NCBI GenBank assembly: GCA_964653235.1
Contig: CAZZCP010000039.1
Span: forward strand, 1 to 22,028
DNA: 22,028 nt
DNA from: CAZZCP01 sp964653235
Lineage (GTDB): Bacteria; Bdellovibrionota; Bdellovibrionia; Bdellovibrionales; UBA840
Direction: 5' to 3'
The position numbers and the translations under genes were made by a program. Shown in pieces: positions 1 through 8,212 of this stretch (its first letter is position 1; each line of letters begins with the position of its first letter). The notes beneath the pieces were generated by a model that saw only the letters and a program-made list of their open reading frames with translations, made no database searches and was not told the origin of the DNA.

Positions 1-286
1 GGACAAATGGCTGCGGTTTCAAAAATTAAAAAAGTGAAACAAAAGGGAGCAGCTTACTCGCTTTACATCTCCTGAGAGCTGGCTTTTGCTACATCTCAAA
101 GATGAAAATCCGTGCTATTCTGAACAGGATCTGAAGCCCGCATATCGAAGATGAAACCTCAATACGCTCCAGATAATTATTTCTCATAAGGTGCCCTAAA
201 TTGTCTTTTTTGTGTTACCAGAGCCAATAGAGTGCCATAAGAGCTGGCCCTGGAATTGCTGTAATTAATATAAAGGGGTCTCTTAA
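1..286. other. left edge with no confident gene
   Basis: No gene can be called with confidence. On the plus strand, frame 1 is open from the window edge to a TGA at 73-75 and could be the last 24 codons of an upstream gene. A second frame reads in a protein-like way from 38 to a TGA at 152-154, after an in-frame stop at 35-37. The two readings cannot both be real, so this may be the worn 3' end of a gene with a frameshift, or chance. From about 155 to 286 I see only AT-rich spacer that should carry the promoter of the gene starting at 287. Confidence 0.3.
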
Positions 287-670
287 ATGAAGGCATTTTT
301 TTTAATTTTAATTCCATTTTGCCTTATGGCCTCTATTTTTGAGGTTCAAAGCTTTTCCGAATGGAAGAACCAAGAGATCCGCAAAGCCTTTGAGGCCAAA
401 AAAAGACTAAATAGCCTAAATGCATCAGATGAAGATCTATTGCTTGCAGAAGAGCATTTGGAGCGCACCCGAAAAATGCAAGTATCTGATTATTTTCACC
501 TCTATCTCAATGAGAACTTCCCCGGCGACGAACAAGCTCTTGAGCAGGCTGTTAAAGGACTTAGCTCAAAACAAATAGCCGAGTTGCTGCTTGCTTATCA
601 AAAACAAACTCAGGATAGCCTCAGAGCCCTACAAAACAATAAAAAACCAAAATTTAAGCCCAAAGACTAA
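287..670 (+). CDS. small secreted alpha-helical protein, unknown function
   Basis: The 127-residue product starts with a hydrophobic export signal (about residues 1-22, MKAFFLILIPFCLMASIFEV). The mature part is charged and predicted helical, rich in Glu, Lys, Leu and Gln, and ends in a basic Lys-Pro tail (KKPKFKPKD). I recognise no enzyme motif and no family. The ATG is preceded by AGGGG at a usual distance, which supports the start. It lies 107 bases upstream of groES, but a clear promoter between them suggests the two are not simply one unit. It could be a periplasmic chaperone-like or structural helper; that is only a guess from composition. Confidence 0.7.
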   Translation: MKAFFLILIPFCLMASIFEVQSFSEWKNQEIRKAFEAKKRLNSLNASDEDLLLAEEHLERTRKMQVSDYFHLYLNENFPGDEQALEQAVKGLSSKQIAELLLAYQKQTQDSLRALQNNKKPKFKPKD

Positions 671-689
671 AAAAATTACTAGGGGGGAG

Positions 690-718
690 TTGACACATAT
701 TAACGGCCCTCCATATTA
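690..718 (+). promoter_or_regulatory. sigma70-like promoter of groES-groEL
   Basis: A perfect -35 TTGACA (690-695) is followed after 17 bases by ATATTA (713-718), a reasonable -10. Transcription would start near 725, giving a leader of about 50 bases before groES. The bases fit a housekeeping promoter. No CIRCE element (TTAGCACTC-N9-GAGTGCTAA) is present, so HrcA control is not indicated. Confidence 0.65.
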
Positions 719-739
719 GAACAGTTACAAACGAGTAAA

Positions 740-754
740 AATCGAAGATCGATT
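740..754. repeat. inverted repeat in groES leader
   Basis: AATCGA-AGA-TCGATT forms 6-base arms around a 3-base centre. It sits just downstream of the predicted transcription start and 24 bases before the groES ATG. It could be an operator or a small leader hairpin. The arms are short, so chance is possible. Confidence 0.35.
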
Positions 755-777
755 ATAACTTATATAGGAGGTGTTGC

Positions 778-1083
778 ATGGCAACAGAACTTGGGGTTCG
801 CCCACTTCACGATAGAATTCTCGTCCGTCGTCTACCAGAAGAAGAAAAAACTGCTGGCGGCATTATTATTCCCGATAGCGCCAAAGAAAAGCCTATGAAG
901 GGTGAAATCGTTGCTGCAGGAAACGGCCGCGTGCTCGAAGACGGCAAGGTTCTTCCCTTAGAAGTAAAAGTAGGAGACTCTGTACTTTTTAGCAAATATG
1001 CCGGAACAGAGCTCAAGCTTGAGTTACAAGAATTTATCATGATGCGAGAAGATGACATTCTCGGTGTTTTCACTACGAATTAA
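778..1083 (+). CDS. groES: co-chaperonin GroES
   Basis: The 101-residue product is a full-length GroES, the heptameric lid that closes the GroEL folding chamber in the cytoplasm. The family start (VRPLHDRILVRR), the mobile-loop region (EEEKTAGGIIIPDSAKEKP) and the GEIVAAGNGR segment are all recognisable. The length is in the normal range (about 95-105). A very strong ribosome binding site, AGGAGGTG at 766-773, precedes the ATG. groEL follows after 15 bases with its own AAGGAG, so the two form one operon. Expression probably starts at the TTGACA promoter upstream. No unusual residues were seen. Confidence 0.98.
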   Translation: MATELGVRPLHDRILVRRLPEEEKTAGGIIIPDSAKEKPMKGEIVAAGNGRVLEDGKVLPLEVKVGDSVLFSKYAGTELKLELQEFIMMREDDILGVFTTN

Positions 1084-1098
1084 TTAAGGAGTATTACA

Positions 1099-2742
1099 AT
1101 GAGTAAAGAATTACGTTTTTCTGAAGAAGCAAGATCTGCCATTTTGCGTGGTGTGAACACGCTTGCCAATGCTGTTAAAGTTACTTTGGGACCTAAAGGT
1201 CGCAATGTTGTGATTGAAAAATCTTTTGGTGCACCTCTTGTAACAAAAGACGGTGTCACAGTAGCCAAAGAAATTGAGCTTGAGAATAAATTTGAAAATA
1301 TGGGCGCGCAAATGCTCAAAGAAGTTGCCTCTAAGTCTGCAGATGATGCAGGTGATGGAACCACTACAGCCACTGTTTTGGCCCAAGCTATTTTTCGCGA
1401 AGGAGCGAAAATCGTTTCTGCAGGTCACAACCCAGTATCTGTAAAACGGGGTATCGATAAAGCGGTACAATTTGTTACTGAAGAACTTCGCTCTACTGCG
1501 AAAGAGATTAAAGGCAAAAAAGAAATCGCTCAGGTTGCTTCAATTTCAGCCAACAATGACCCTGTCATCGGCGAGCTTTTGTCAGATGCAATGGATAAAG
1601 TGGGCCGTGAAGGCGTGATCACGATTGAAGAGAGCAAGTCTGCTGAAACCTATCTTGATGTTGTTGAGGGTATGCAGTTTGACCGAGGTTACTTGTCTCC
1701 TTACTTCATCACTGATTCTGAAAGAATGGAAACCGTTCTTGAAAACGCCTATGTTTTGATTTTCGACAAAAAAATCACCAATATGAAAGATCTTGTTGGC
1801 GTACTTGAAGGCGTTGCTAAGTCTGGTCGTCCTCTATTGATCATTGCCGAAGACATCGAAGGTGAGGCACTTGCCACTTTGGTTGTAAACCGTCTTCGCG
1901 GAACACTTCAAGTTTGCGCTGTAAAAGCTCCTGGTTTTGGTGACAGAAGAAAAGCCATGCTAGAAGATATCGCAATTCTTACTGGCGGTACTGTGATTTC
2001 TGAAGAAACAGGAATGAAGCTTGAGCAAGCTAGCATTGAAGATCTTGGTGAAGCCAAGCGCATTGTTGTCGATAAAGACAATACAACTGTTGTTGATGGC
2101 ACAGGAAACAAAAAAGAAATCGAAGCTCGCGTAAGCCAAATTCGTACGCAAATCGAAGATACATCTAGCGACTATGATCGTGAAAAATTGCAAGAGCGTC
2201 TTGCTAAGCTGGTTGGCGGTGTTGCTGTAATTCACGTTGGTGCTCCTTCTGAGATTGAAATGAAAGAGAAAAAAGCCCGTGTTGAAGATGCTTTGAATGC
2301 AACTCGTGCTGCCGTTGAAGAAGGTATCGTTGCTGGTGGTGGAACCGCTCTTCTAAGAGCTTCAAAAGTTCTTGAAGACAAAGAGTTCGCCGATGAAGAG
2401 CAATTTGGTTTGACGATCATTCGCAAAGCTTGTGAAGAGCCTATTCGCCAAATCGCAGCCAATGCTGGTTTAGACGGATCGATCATTTTAGATCGCGTAA
2501 TGAGCAACAAGTCCGACTCTTACGGCTACAATGCTTTTAGCGAAGAGTTTGAAGATCTTATCAAAGCAGGTGTTATTGATCCTGTAAAAGTAACTCGTGC
2601 AGCTCTTCAAAACGCAAGTTCTGTAGCCTCTCTCATGCTAACTACCGAGACTATGATTGCAGATGCGCCTAAGTCTGAAGATGCAGCTCCTGCTGGTGCC
2701 CCTGGCATGGGCGGCATGGGTGGAATGCCCGGCATGATGTAA
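1099..2742 (+). CDS. groEL: chaperonin GroEL
   Basis: The 547-residue product is a full-length GroEL, the ATP-driven tetradecameric folding chamber. Visible family landmarks are the N-terminal ATP-binding stretch (VTLGPKGRNVVIEKSFG, then DGVTVAKEI), DDAGDGTTTATVLAQ with the catalytic Asp region, the signature AAVEEGIVAGGGTAL near residue 405, and the C-terminal Gly-Met tail (GMGGMGGMPGMM). The length is normal. AAGGAG lies just upstream of the ATG. The gene ends 21 bases before a strong hairpin terminator, closing the operon. It is a single copy in the window, with no sign of truncation or transfer. Confidence 0.98.
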   Translation: MSKELRFSEEARSAILRGVNTLANAVKVTLGPKGRNVVIEKSFGAPLVTKDGVTVAKEIELENKFENMGAQMLKEVASKSADDAGDGTTTATVLAQAIFREGAKIVSAGHNPVSVKRGIDKAVQFVTEELRSTAKEIKGKKEIAQVASISANNDPVIGELLSDAMDKVGREGVITIEESKSAETYLDVVEGMQFDRGYLSPYFITDSERMETVLENAYVLIFDKKITNMKDLVGVLEGVAKSGRPLLIIAEDIEGEALATLVVNRLRGTLQVCAVKAPGFGDRRKAMLEDIAILTGGTVISEETGMKLEQASIEDLGEAKRIVVDKDNTTVVDGTGNKKEIEARVSQIRTQIEDTSSDYDREKLQERLAKLVGGVAVIHVGAPSEIEMKEKKARVEDALNATRAAVEEGIVAGGGTALLRASKVLEDKEFADEEQFGLTIIRKACEEPIRQIAANAGLDGSIILDRVMSNKSDSYGYNAFSEEFEDLIKAGVIDPVKVTRAALQNASSVASLMLTTETMIADAPKSEDAAPAGAPGMGGMGGMPGMM

Positions 2743-2763
2743 TCTGATTTAGATTGCAAGCCC

Positions 2764-2794
2764 AAAAGCCCAGCTTTCGAGCTGGGCTTTTTTT
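2764..2794 (+). terminator. intrinsic terminator of groES-groEL
   Basis: AAAAGCCCAGCT / AGCTGGGCTTTT form a perfect 12-base stem closed by a TTCG tetraloop and followed by more T. Read on the minus strand the same stem is followed by only a few T, so it may weakly stop the convergent gene as well, whose stop codon lies at 2793-2795 inside the T tract. Confidence 0.93.
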
Positions 2795-3346
2795 ATTCTT
2801 TGCTCTCGGCCATTGAAAGAACCCGTACTTCTCGAATGGGGGGGATTGCTTCGTAGAACCTTAGATGAACAAGTTTTGGAAAAAATTCTGGATCATAATC
2901 TTTGGTTTTGCGAACTTCAAAAGCAGGCGAGTTGGAAAAAGCCTCTCCCGTGTGTAATGAAGTCATTTGTTCTGGAAGTGAAATTTGTTTTACTTCAAGA
3001 CCAGGAATAGTGGATAAAAACTCTGTATGTTCAAAAAAAGTTTATAGAATCTTCCTGTAAAATAACTGATTGCAGTTGCTTTGGCTTTTCCTTTTAAAAC
3101 TAGATAGTATTCCTTGATGCCAAAACCATCCCCCTCTCCTAAAAATACTATATGTTGATCTTCTTTTAGGCCAATTAGCCTTTCTTTTAAACCTGTTAAA
3201 TCTTTATTTATCTCAGTAATAGTTCTAGCTGTAACTGAGGAAGGGTTATGTAAGGCTTTTGAAACCAATGGATCAAATGCATCGGGGCAAGTTTTTGCAG
3301 TGGCAAAACTAGATAGAAAAAGGCAAAGAGAGAAGAAAACTATCAC
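2793..3346 (-). pseudogene. secreted protein of unknown function, split by a frameshift
   Basis: From a GTG at 3346 the minus strand encodes an export signal (IVFFSLCLFLSSFATA) and a mature part, and then leaves the sensible frame at a run of seven A (plus strand 3033-3039), ending after 118 residues. Shifting by one base at that run opens a second frame that stays open to 2793 and reads as good protein (FEHTEFLSTIPGLEV ... PPIREVRVLSMAESKE). With one extra base the gene would be 555 bases, 184 residues. The reading is T TTT TTG in the zero frame, which is also a possible -1 slippery site. Explanations are an assembly or sequencing error, a real or phase-variable mutation, or programmed frameshifting. 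No clear ribosome binding site precedes the GTG. I do not recognise the family. Confidence 0.7.
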
Positions 3347-3425
3347 TGGGTAAGTATATTACAAGAGTAATTGTGCGAGTTCTTTTTTGCATCTAAAAGG
3401 TAAGGAATTCAGGCATGTCAAAGGA

Positions 3426-4337
3426 TTAGACAGCTTCAGCCCTTGTCACAGCCTGAGCATCTTTTTCGAGTTCTCTCTTGGCCAGATTGCATATTTGGTC
3501 ATACTGCTTTTTTTTGATTCGGTCGGCGCGAACCGAAACATATACATCTAAGTGAACTTCTTTTAAGTTCGTAGTAATGATTCGAACTCGGCCCTTTTGC
3601 AATTCGGGTAGAACTACCATTGAGGGTAAAAATGAGATGTGATCCGTCTTTAAGAGCAGCTGTAAAGCAGCCACAGCGGTTGAAGTCTCGTGGCCTCGAA
3701 TACGTTTGCGTAGCGGAATGGGAAACAGATCATTGCCAATGCGGGTACCTTCTATGGTCCAATAAATGGGTGAAATAAATGGGTAGTCTAAAAAATCTTT
3801 ACTCTCTTCAAAGATTGGATGCTTTCTGCGAGCACAAAGTAGCCATTGAAGGCTTCCAATTTTTTGCGAGACCCAGGTGCTGGGCCAATCGAGTTTACTG
3901 GTGTGAATACAGACTTCAAAATTTCCAAGCAGTCCAGAATTTACAAACTGACTCGGACTCATCTCTAAGATGCGAAAGCGATCTTGAGGCCTTGCAAGTT
4001 TTTTTAAAAGCCTTGGAATGAGTGAATTGCAAAAAAAAGAAGTCGAGGCAAAGTTGAGCTGTTCAAGTTGTGATGCTTTTTCTTCAATGGCTTCATTCAT
4101 CAGTTTTTGAATTTTTAGAAAATGGGGAAGAATCTCCATTCCTTGAGCGCTGAGTTGAACACCTTTACTCGATCTTTCAATCAACTTTTTGCCAGTCTTT
4201 TTTTCTAGAGACTGCAAGCTTTTGGTGATTTGACCAGGCTGAACATTCATTCGACGAGCAAGTTCGCGGATCGACTTCAGCCTAGAAAGCTCTAATAATA
4301 TTTCTATCTCTTTGAATTTGATTTCAGATGTTTCCAT
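3426..4337 (-). CDS. LysR-type transcriptional regulator
   Basis: The 303-residue product has the LysR layout. An N-terminal winged helix-turn-helix (about residues 10-65, with SIRELARRMNVQPGQITKSL as recognition region and LSAQG after it) is followed by a substrate-binding region of about 200 residues that is only loosely conserved, as usual. It should bind DNA as a tetramer and respond to a small molecule I cannot name. I chose the ATG at 4337; a TTG at 4358 is also open, and neither has a clear ribosome binding site. It is divergent from the Tat-exported/cytochrome pair beginning at 4417. LysR proteins often control the divergent neighbour, so that pair is the best guess for its target. 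Confidence 0.88.
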   Translation of the reverse strand: METSEIKFKEIEILLELSRLKSIRELARRMNVQPGQITKSLQSLEKKTGKKLIERSSKGVQLSAQGMEILPHFLKIQKLMNEAIEEKASQLEQLNFASTSFFCNSLIPRLLKKLARPQDRFRILEMSPSQFVNSGLLGNFEVCIHTSKLDWPSTWVSQKIGSLQWLLCARRKHPIFEESKDFLDYPFISPIYWTIEGTRIGNDLFPIPLRKRIRGHETSTAVAALQLLLKTDHISFLPSMVVLPELQKGRVRIITTNLKEVHLDVYVSVRADRIKKKQYDQICNLAKRELEKDAQAVTRAEAV

Positions 4338-4416
4338 AATCGAAACTACTGTTATCAAAATATATACTATTCGTCGAGAGAATCTTTGCTATCTTAGCTA
4401 GCAATAAGGGGGAATC
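4338..4416. promoter_or_regulatory. divergent promoter region, LysR gene / Tat-exported protein
   Basis: This 79-base spacer separates two divergent starts and is AT-rich. TATACT near 4363-4368 is a possible -10 for the rightward pair, and AGGGGGA before 4417 is its ribosome binding site. A LysR operator would be expected here, but I cannot pick a single T-N11-A site among several possibilities. Confidence 0.4.
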
Positions 4417-4779
4417 ATGAATCGTAGAAGTTTTATAAGTACAAATGCAAAAATGGGTCTTGGACTGGTAGCTGCAACTAACTTGCATGGAAGCAGAGCT
4501 CTTGCTCAAGGTCAAAGTGAAATCAATATAAGCAGTGAAATTGGTCGCAACCATGGCCATGCTCTTGAACTCAATATGGCTGCAGTGATTCTGCTCATGA
4601 GAGAGGCCAATGAAGTCGGATTTGCTCAAATCGACATTACAGGCCGTAGTAGGCACCAGCATACAGTTGATTTCAATCTAGAGGAACTCAACACACTTTT
4701 GCTCGAAGGAGAAATCAAAACTCTATCATCACTAGATGCAGGTCACACCCATACAGTGAAGGTGAATTTAATTGTTTAA
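4417..4779 (+). CDS. Tat-exported small protein with three HxH motifs
   Basis: The 120-residue product begins with a twin-arginine signal (NRRSFIS, hydrophobic stretch, cleavage likely after ALA at residue 30), so it is probably exported folded. The mature part of about 90 residues contains three similar beta-strand-like units: NHGHALELN (His46, His48), RHQHTVDFN (His80, His82) and GHTHTVKVN (His110, His112). Spaced His pairs and Tat export suggest a bound metal, perhaps copper or iron, but no ligand set is proven. The start is supported by AGGGGGA six bases upstream. Its last codons overlap the TTG start of a c-type cytochrome lipoprotein, so the two are probably made together and may act together in periplasmic electron transfer or metal handling. 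I do not know a named family. Confidence 0.75.
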   Translation: MNRRSFISTNAKMGLGLVAATNLHGSRALAQGQSEINISSEIGRNHGHALELNMAAVILLMREANEVGFAQIDITGRSRHQHTVDFNLEELNTLLLEGEIKTLSSLDAGHTHTVKVNLIV

Positions 4780-5170
4780 ACTACTTTTTCTTTTTGTTTT
4801 CTCAATTCTTATTGGCTGCGATTCGGAGCATATTGATAAGCTTGGTGAGGGGCCAGTAGATCTTGCAGAGCCACCTCCAGATCGCAGCAATCCGCAGCCA
4901 GGGGAAGACCCGATCAATGAGCCGATTGTTGAAGCTCCAAGGCTTGATCAAGTACGAGAGCAGGTATTGGTGAATCGCTGTTATGCCTGCCATAGCGCCG
5001 GCACTTGGAACTTTCAAAGTGATGATGTGATAATGTCAATCGTTGTACCTGGTGCTGCCGGTGAGTCTTATCTGATTCAGTCTTTAGATTTTATGCCCCC
5101 TTCAGGGCCGATACCTGAAAATGAGGTGCAAATCATTCGCGATTGGATCAACCAAGGGGCTGAGCTTTAA
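4772..5170 (+). CDS. c-type cytochrome lipoprotein
   Basis: The 132-residue product has a lipoprotein signal with lipobox ILIGC (Cys16, lipidated), then an acidic, Pro-rich linker of about 40 residues. A small cytochrome c domain follows, with heme-binding CYACH (residues 70-74) and a likely axial Met108 in FMPPSGP. The end (IIRDWINQGAEL) matches the closing helix of many short c-type domains. It should be membrane-tethered and carry one covalent heme in the periplasm. The start is TTG at 4772, inside the end of the preceding gene, with GAAGGTG upstream: translational coupling. Its stop overlaps the stop of the convergent hydrolase gene (5167-5170). The electron partner is unknown; the HxH protein is the obvious candidate. 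Confidence 0.85.
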   Translation: MFKLLFLFVFSILIGCDSEHIDKLGEGPVDLAEPPPDRSNPQPGEDPINEPIVEAPRLDQVREQVLVNRCYACHSAGTWNFQSDDVIMSIVVPGAAGESYLIQSLDFMPPSGPIPENEVQIIRDWINQGAEL

Positions 5171-6458
5171 CCACCAAATAGGTTTTTGCAAACTAGCTCA
5201 GTTGGTCTTTGCGCTTTTGCTCTGTTGCGCCTTTCATTTTCTTCCATGATTCCATACATAAAATCAATTTTTTCAGCGGCCCTCAAAGCTTCATCACCAA
5301 ACATGCCGGCAAAATGAGTGCTCCCAAATCGGTAATTGAAACTACCGAAACGCGCAACTTCTTGCATATTTTCAGCCAATGGTGCCAGTGAATCTCTGGT
5401 TGCCATCATAAAGCCCATGGGAAATCGATCTCCTGTATGAGTATCAAAATGAATTCTCCCAAGTGCTATACCTGCACTGGTAACAAAACCACTTTCAGCA
5501 CCTCGTCTGACACTTGCCAAAAGATCGGGGTGAATTTCGCCTTCTACAGAAGAAAGAGCCACATCTAAAAAAGCATGTTGGCTACCTTTAAGATTTTCAT
5601 ATCGCATAACTCCACCCATATTTCTTAATACATGTTGAGCGGCTAGAATCGATGCACGAATACTAGCACCAGTAGTTCTTCTATGGACAAAATTTGTATA
5701 TTGTAGAGATCGTAGTGCAGACTTAATAATAGGAGTGTTATTGAAGTGAATCAGTCTAGTTAATAAATTTAGAGTGTTAAGAACCCTTCTGCGATTTTCA
5801 TCTTGGTGAGTCTCTTCATTTAGATCTCCTATAGGGGAGGGGCTGTTGTGAATAATGGCTGAGCTCACCCTTTCTCGCATATCTCTTTGCACTTCAGCTA
5901 AAACTTTTTGTGTTCCATCAACAATAGTAAATCCAACAGATAGTCCTTTAATTAAAAGGCCTAAAAGAGAATGNNNNNNNNNNTTGAACGGCCATATTTT
6001 TCACTGAGAGCGGTGATCAAGCGTGCTTCATCGACCATCATATTTTCGATTCCAAATTGACCTTCATAATAGACTTTTCCAGCTGCTAGTCTGCTAGCAA
6101 AGTCGCCTCGGCCCAAACCCCGCGGGGAATAAGCGTAGACTCGATAGCCAAAGAAACTGGCGAGAATCTTTGCCAAAGTAAAATAGTAGTGAGCTGAGCT
6201 GCCATAGCCAGTGGCTATTAATAGGATTTTGTTAGAAGTTTGATTGCCAAAAGCAGCGCCTTTTAGCAGTACTCCATCTTCAGTTAAAAACTGAAAAGCT
6301 TCGGCATTGCGAAGCGGAGGGTACATTCTTTCGGCCAAACTCATATCAAAAAACTCAATTTTATTGGTAGAACCTGCATTGAAGTTTTGAGAATGAGCCT
6401 GCATCGCACTGAATGTGATTGAAAAAAAGACAAGTAGATAGCGAAAAAAGATAAACAC
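5167..6458 (-). CDS. secreted alpha/beta-hydrolase, interrupted by assembly gap
   Basis: Two open pieces on either side of a 10-N gap belong to one gene. The first piece starts at GTG 6458 (GGAG five bases upstream) with an export signal (VFIFFRYLLVFFSITFSA) and continues with an alpha/beta-hydrolase front half (ILLIATGYGSSAHYY, then YRVYAYSPRGLGRGDF). Directly after the gap comes HSLLG, a nucleophile-elbow-like motif (Ser codon 5970-5968, though the usual Gly two residues after the Ser is Leu), then a C-terminal half with a plausible acid Asp (RDSLAP, 5394-5392) and His (STHFAG, 5316-5314). All three catalytic residues of a Ser-Asp-His triad are therefore placed as expected. The frames join only if the true gap length is 2 mod 3, so 10 N is a placeholder. 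The substrate is unknown; an esterase or lipase acting outside the cytoplasm is plausible. Confidence 0.8.
5974..5983. other. assembly gap (10 N)
   Basis: Ten unknown bases lie inside the hydrolase gene, just before the codons for HSLLG. The two flanking reading frames do not meet across exactly 10 bases, which shows the number is arbitrary. Confidence 0.98.
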
Positions 6459-6524
6459 GATATCTCCAGAACAAAGTGAACAATATCTATCAGAATGCAT
6501 AAATGAATAAGCAAAGCTTGTGCC

Positions 6525-8096
6525 TTAAAACAGGTAGCGTATTCCACCAAAGATTTGAATCGCTTGTTGACTTGCGTCGGTTACGACTTCATTGCGAGAA
6601 CCAATACCACCAAAATCAGAAGACAGAGATAAGAACTCAAAGCGGGCTAAAAATTGTAGATTGCGTTTGAATTTGTAATAAGCAAAGGCATGAAATTGTA
6701 TGATACTGCTGTCATCACTTGTGCCCGAAGTAAAAGGGCTTTCACTAAAATTAGCAAATAAGAAAGTCTGCAGTTGAGCGCCGGCCTCATAGCGCTTGTT
6801 CTTGCCAAAAGGCAAGCTGCCTCGTAATCCTATATTTAAGCCGCTGTAGTTGGTGCTCGTCAACGAAATGGGCGCCGAGCTGTCTACATCAGTTAGGTAT
6901 CCACTAAAGCCAAAAAGTGCAGAGATTTTAGGACCCCAAAAATCTTTTTCTAAAAGTATGTTGTAAACTCCTTGTAATTGAAAAGAAGTGGTCGATGCAT
7001 TGAGCTCAGAGGGGGTGGAGCTCGATCTTGGATTGTCAAAACTCAAAACCCCTTGCCTAAGATAGGCTTCAACAGCCCAATTGGGCGTCACCCAGGCTTC
7101 GCCCTCTAAGTGAATCGTTGGATAAAAATTTGAATCGGCAGAGATAGGTTCACCCACAAGGCCTTGATTGTAGGTATAGCTACCCAAACCCAAACTGATG
7201 CCTACGGCACCCAGGCTGGGTTGATCAACAGGCACCCACTCTTTGGGTCTTTTTCCGTAAATCACTTCATTGCCATCAACCAAATCTTCATTTAAATCTT
7301 CAGGGCGGGTTTTAAATCCTTCTGAGGCGGCATATTTTACTGGACGAAGAGGAGCAATTTTTGTACCTGCTGCAACCACACCTCTTTCTTTTTCGCTGAT
7401 TAATGTTCCAAAGCTTATTCTTTCATCTACTTTCTGAATTTTGATTCTTCCCAGTACTTCTTTTTCAGATGCGACTAAAAAGTCAAATCGAGGATGTCTT
7501 TCAATCGACAAGACTTGAATGGCATTTAAAATTTCATTTTCTTTTAGACCGTCTATAGCACCCGCTGAGAGGGTGATTTTTGCAGAGTTTCGGCTCATCA
7601 CCTTTCCACGATAAGGAATTTGTTCTTGTAAACTATCTAAGATTTTAAAACTCTCTTTTTGAATGCTCTTGAGATCATATTTGCCAAAATCTAAGCTTTG
7701 TGACTGAGCGATTAGGCTTCCGTCACCCGCTAAAAAGAGCTTCATTTCTATATTTATACCTGCGCTTCCTTTGGTAACTCTTGATGCAAGAACTGCATCT
7801 GCTCCGGTGGAGTTGGCGATTCTTTTGACCTCTTCTGGGTTCTCAATCAAATCTTTTGGCAAGAGTAAAGTGCCGACAGTGACTGACTCAAGCTGCTCCC
7901 AATGGTGATAATCTTCAAGCCATAGGCGAATATTTTCTTCCATTGGTTTTCCATAAATTCCATCAATATTATCAGTGACAGGCAAGACGAAGAGATTTTC
8001 AATCGTCAACAATTGATCGATTTCGCTCAAATAAGTACTTTGAGCAAAAGCAATAGAAGCATATAGATACAGACCAAGAAATAGGCGAAGACTCAT
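6525..8096 (-). CDS. outer-membrane beta-barrel protein with periplasmic N-terminal domain
   Basis: The 523-residue product starts at ATG 8096 with an export signal (MSLRLFLGLYLYASIAFA, cleavage before QSTY). Residues about 20-250 look periplasmic. They contain a segment of the kind seen in TolB/FlgT/CsgG-like proteins (TGADAVLASRVTKG, then VMSRNSAKITLSAG with a Gly-Leu turn and a VLGRIKIQKV strand). From about residue 300 the chain alternates polar and hydrophobic residues in strand-sized units with aromatic ends and finishes in GGIRYLF, the terminal-Phe signature recognised by the BAM machinery. An ATG 57 bases upstream is in frame, but it would put about 19 polar residues in front of the export signal. 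No good ribosome binding site is seen. It is divergent from another barrel protein at 8213. Function is unknown; an envelope scaffold or transport role is a guess. Confidence 0.75.
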   Translation of the reverse strand: MSLRLFLGLYLYASIAFAQSTYLSEIDQLLTIENLFVLPVTDNIDGIYGKPMEENIRLWLEDYHHWEQLESVTVGTLLLPKDLIENPEEVKRIANSTGADAVLASRVTKGSAGINIEMKLFLAGDGSLIAQSQSLDFGKYDLKSIQKESFKILDSLQEQIPYRGKVMSRNSAKITLSAGAIDGLKENEILNAIQVLSIERHPRFDFLVASEKEVLGRIKIQKVDERISFGTLISEKERGVVAAGTKIAPLRPVKYAASEGFKTRPEDLNEDLVDGNEVIYGKRPKEWVPVDQPSLGAVGISLGLGSYTYNQGLVGEPISADSNFYPTIHLEGEAWVTPNWAVEAYLRQGVLSFDNPRSSSTPSELNASTTSFQLQGVYNILLEKDFWGPKISALFGFSGYLTDVDSSAPISLTSTNYSGLNIGLRGSLPFGKNKRYEAGAQLQTFLFANFSESPFTSGTSDDSSIIQFHAFAYYKFKRNLQFLARFEFLSLSSDFGGIGSRNEVVTDASQQAIQIFGGIRYLF

Positions 8097-8133
8097 ACAT
8101 TTATAGTAATCAAAAAGGCCAATGAGGTCATCA

Positions 8134-8148
8134 TTTGCAAAATGCAAA
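8134..8148. promoter_or_regulatory. palindrome between divergent barrel genes
   Basis: TTTGCA-AAA-TGCAAA is a perfect 6-base-arm palindrome, 38 bases from one start and 65 from the other. Its place in a divergent promoter spacer suggests an operator for both barrel genes. No known regulator consensus was matched. Confidence 0.4.
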
Positions 8149-8212
8149 GACAAAAGTCGAGTAACACTAGTGGAAACTTTTGCCCAGACTCGTTTTTGCC
8201 GAATAGAATTTG

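Noticed and set aside
738..758. CIRCE operator before groES
   Set aside because: The inverted repeat present has short arms, a 3-base centre and no match to TTAGCACTC.
1080..1470. Minus-strand ORFs inside groES-groEL
   Set aside because: They are antisense shadows of a strongly conserved gene, with no start signals.
2813..3010. Plus-strand ORF of 65 codons after groEL
   Set aside because: It lies opposite the second frame of the frameshifted secreted-protein gene, which reads far better, and has no ribosome binding site.
6341..6550. Minus-strand ORF of 69 codons at the hydrolase start
   Set aside because: It overlaps the signal-peptide region of the hydrolase and the end of the barrel gene in another frame, with no start signal of its own.
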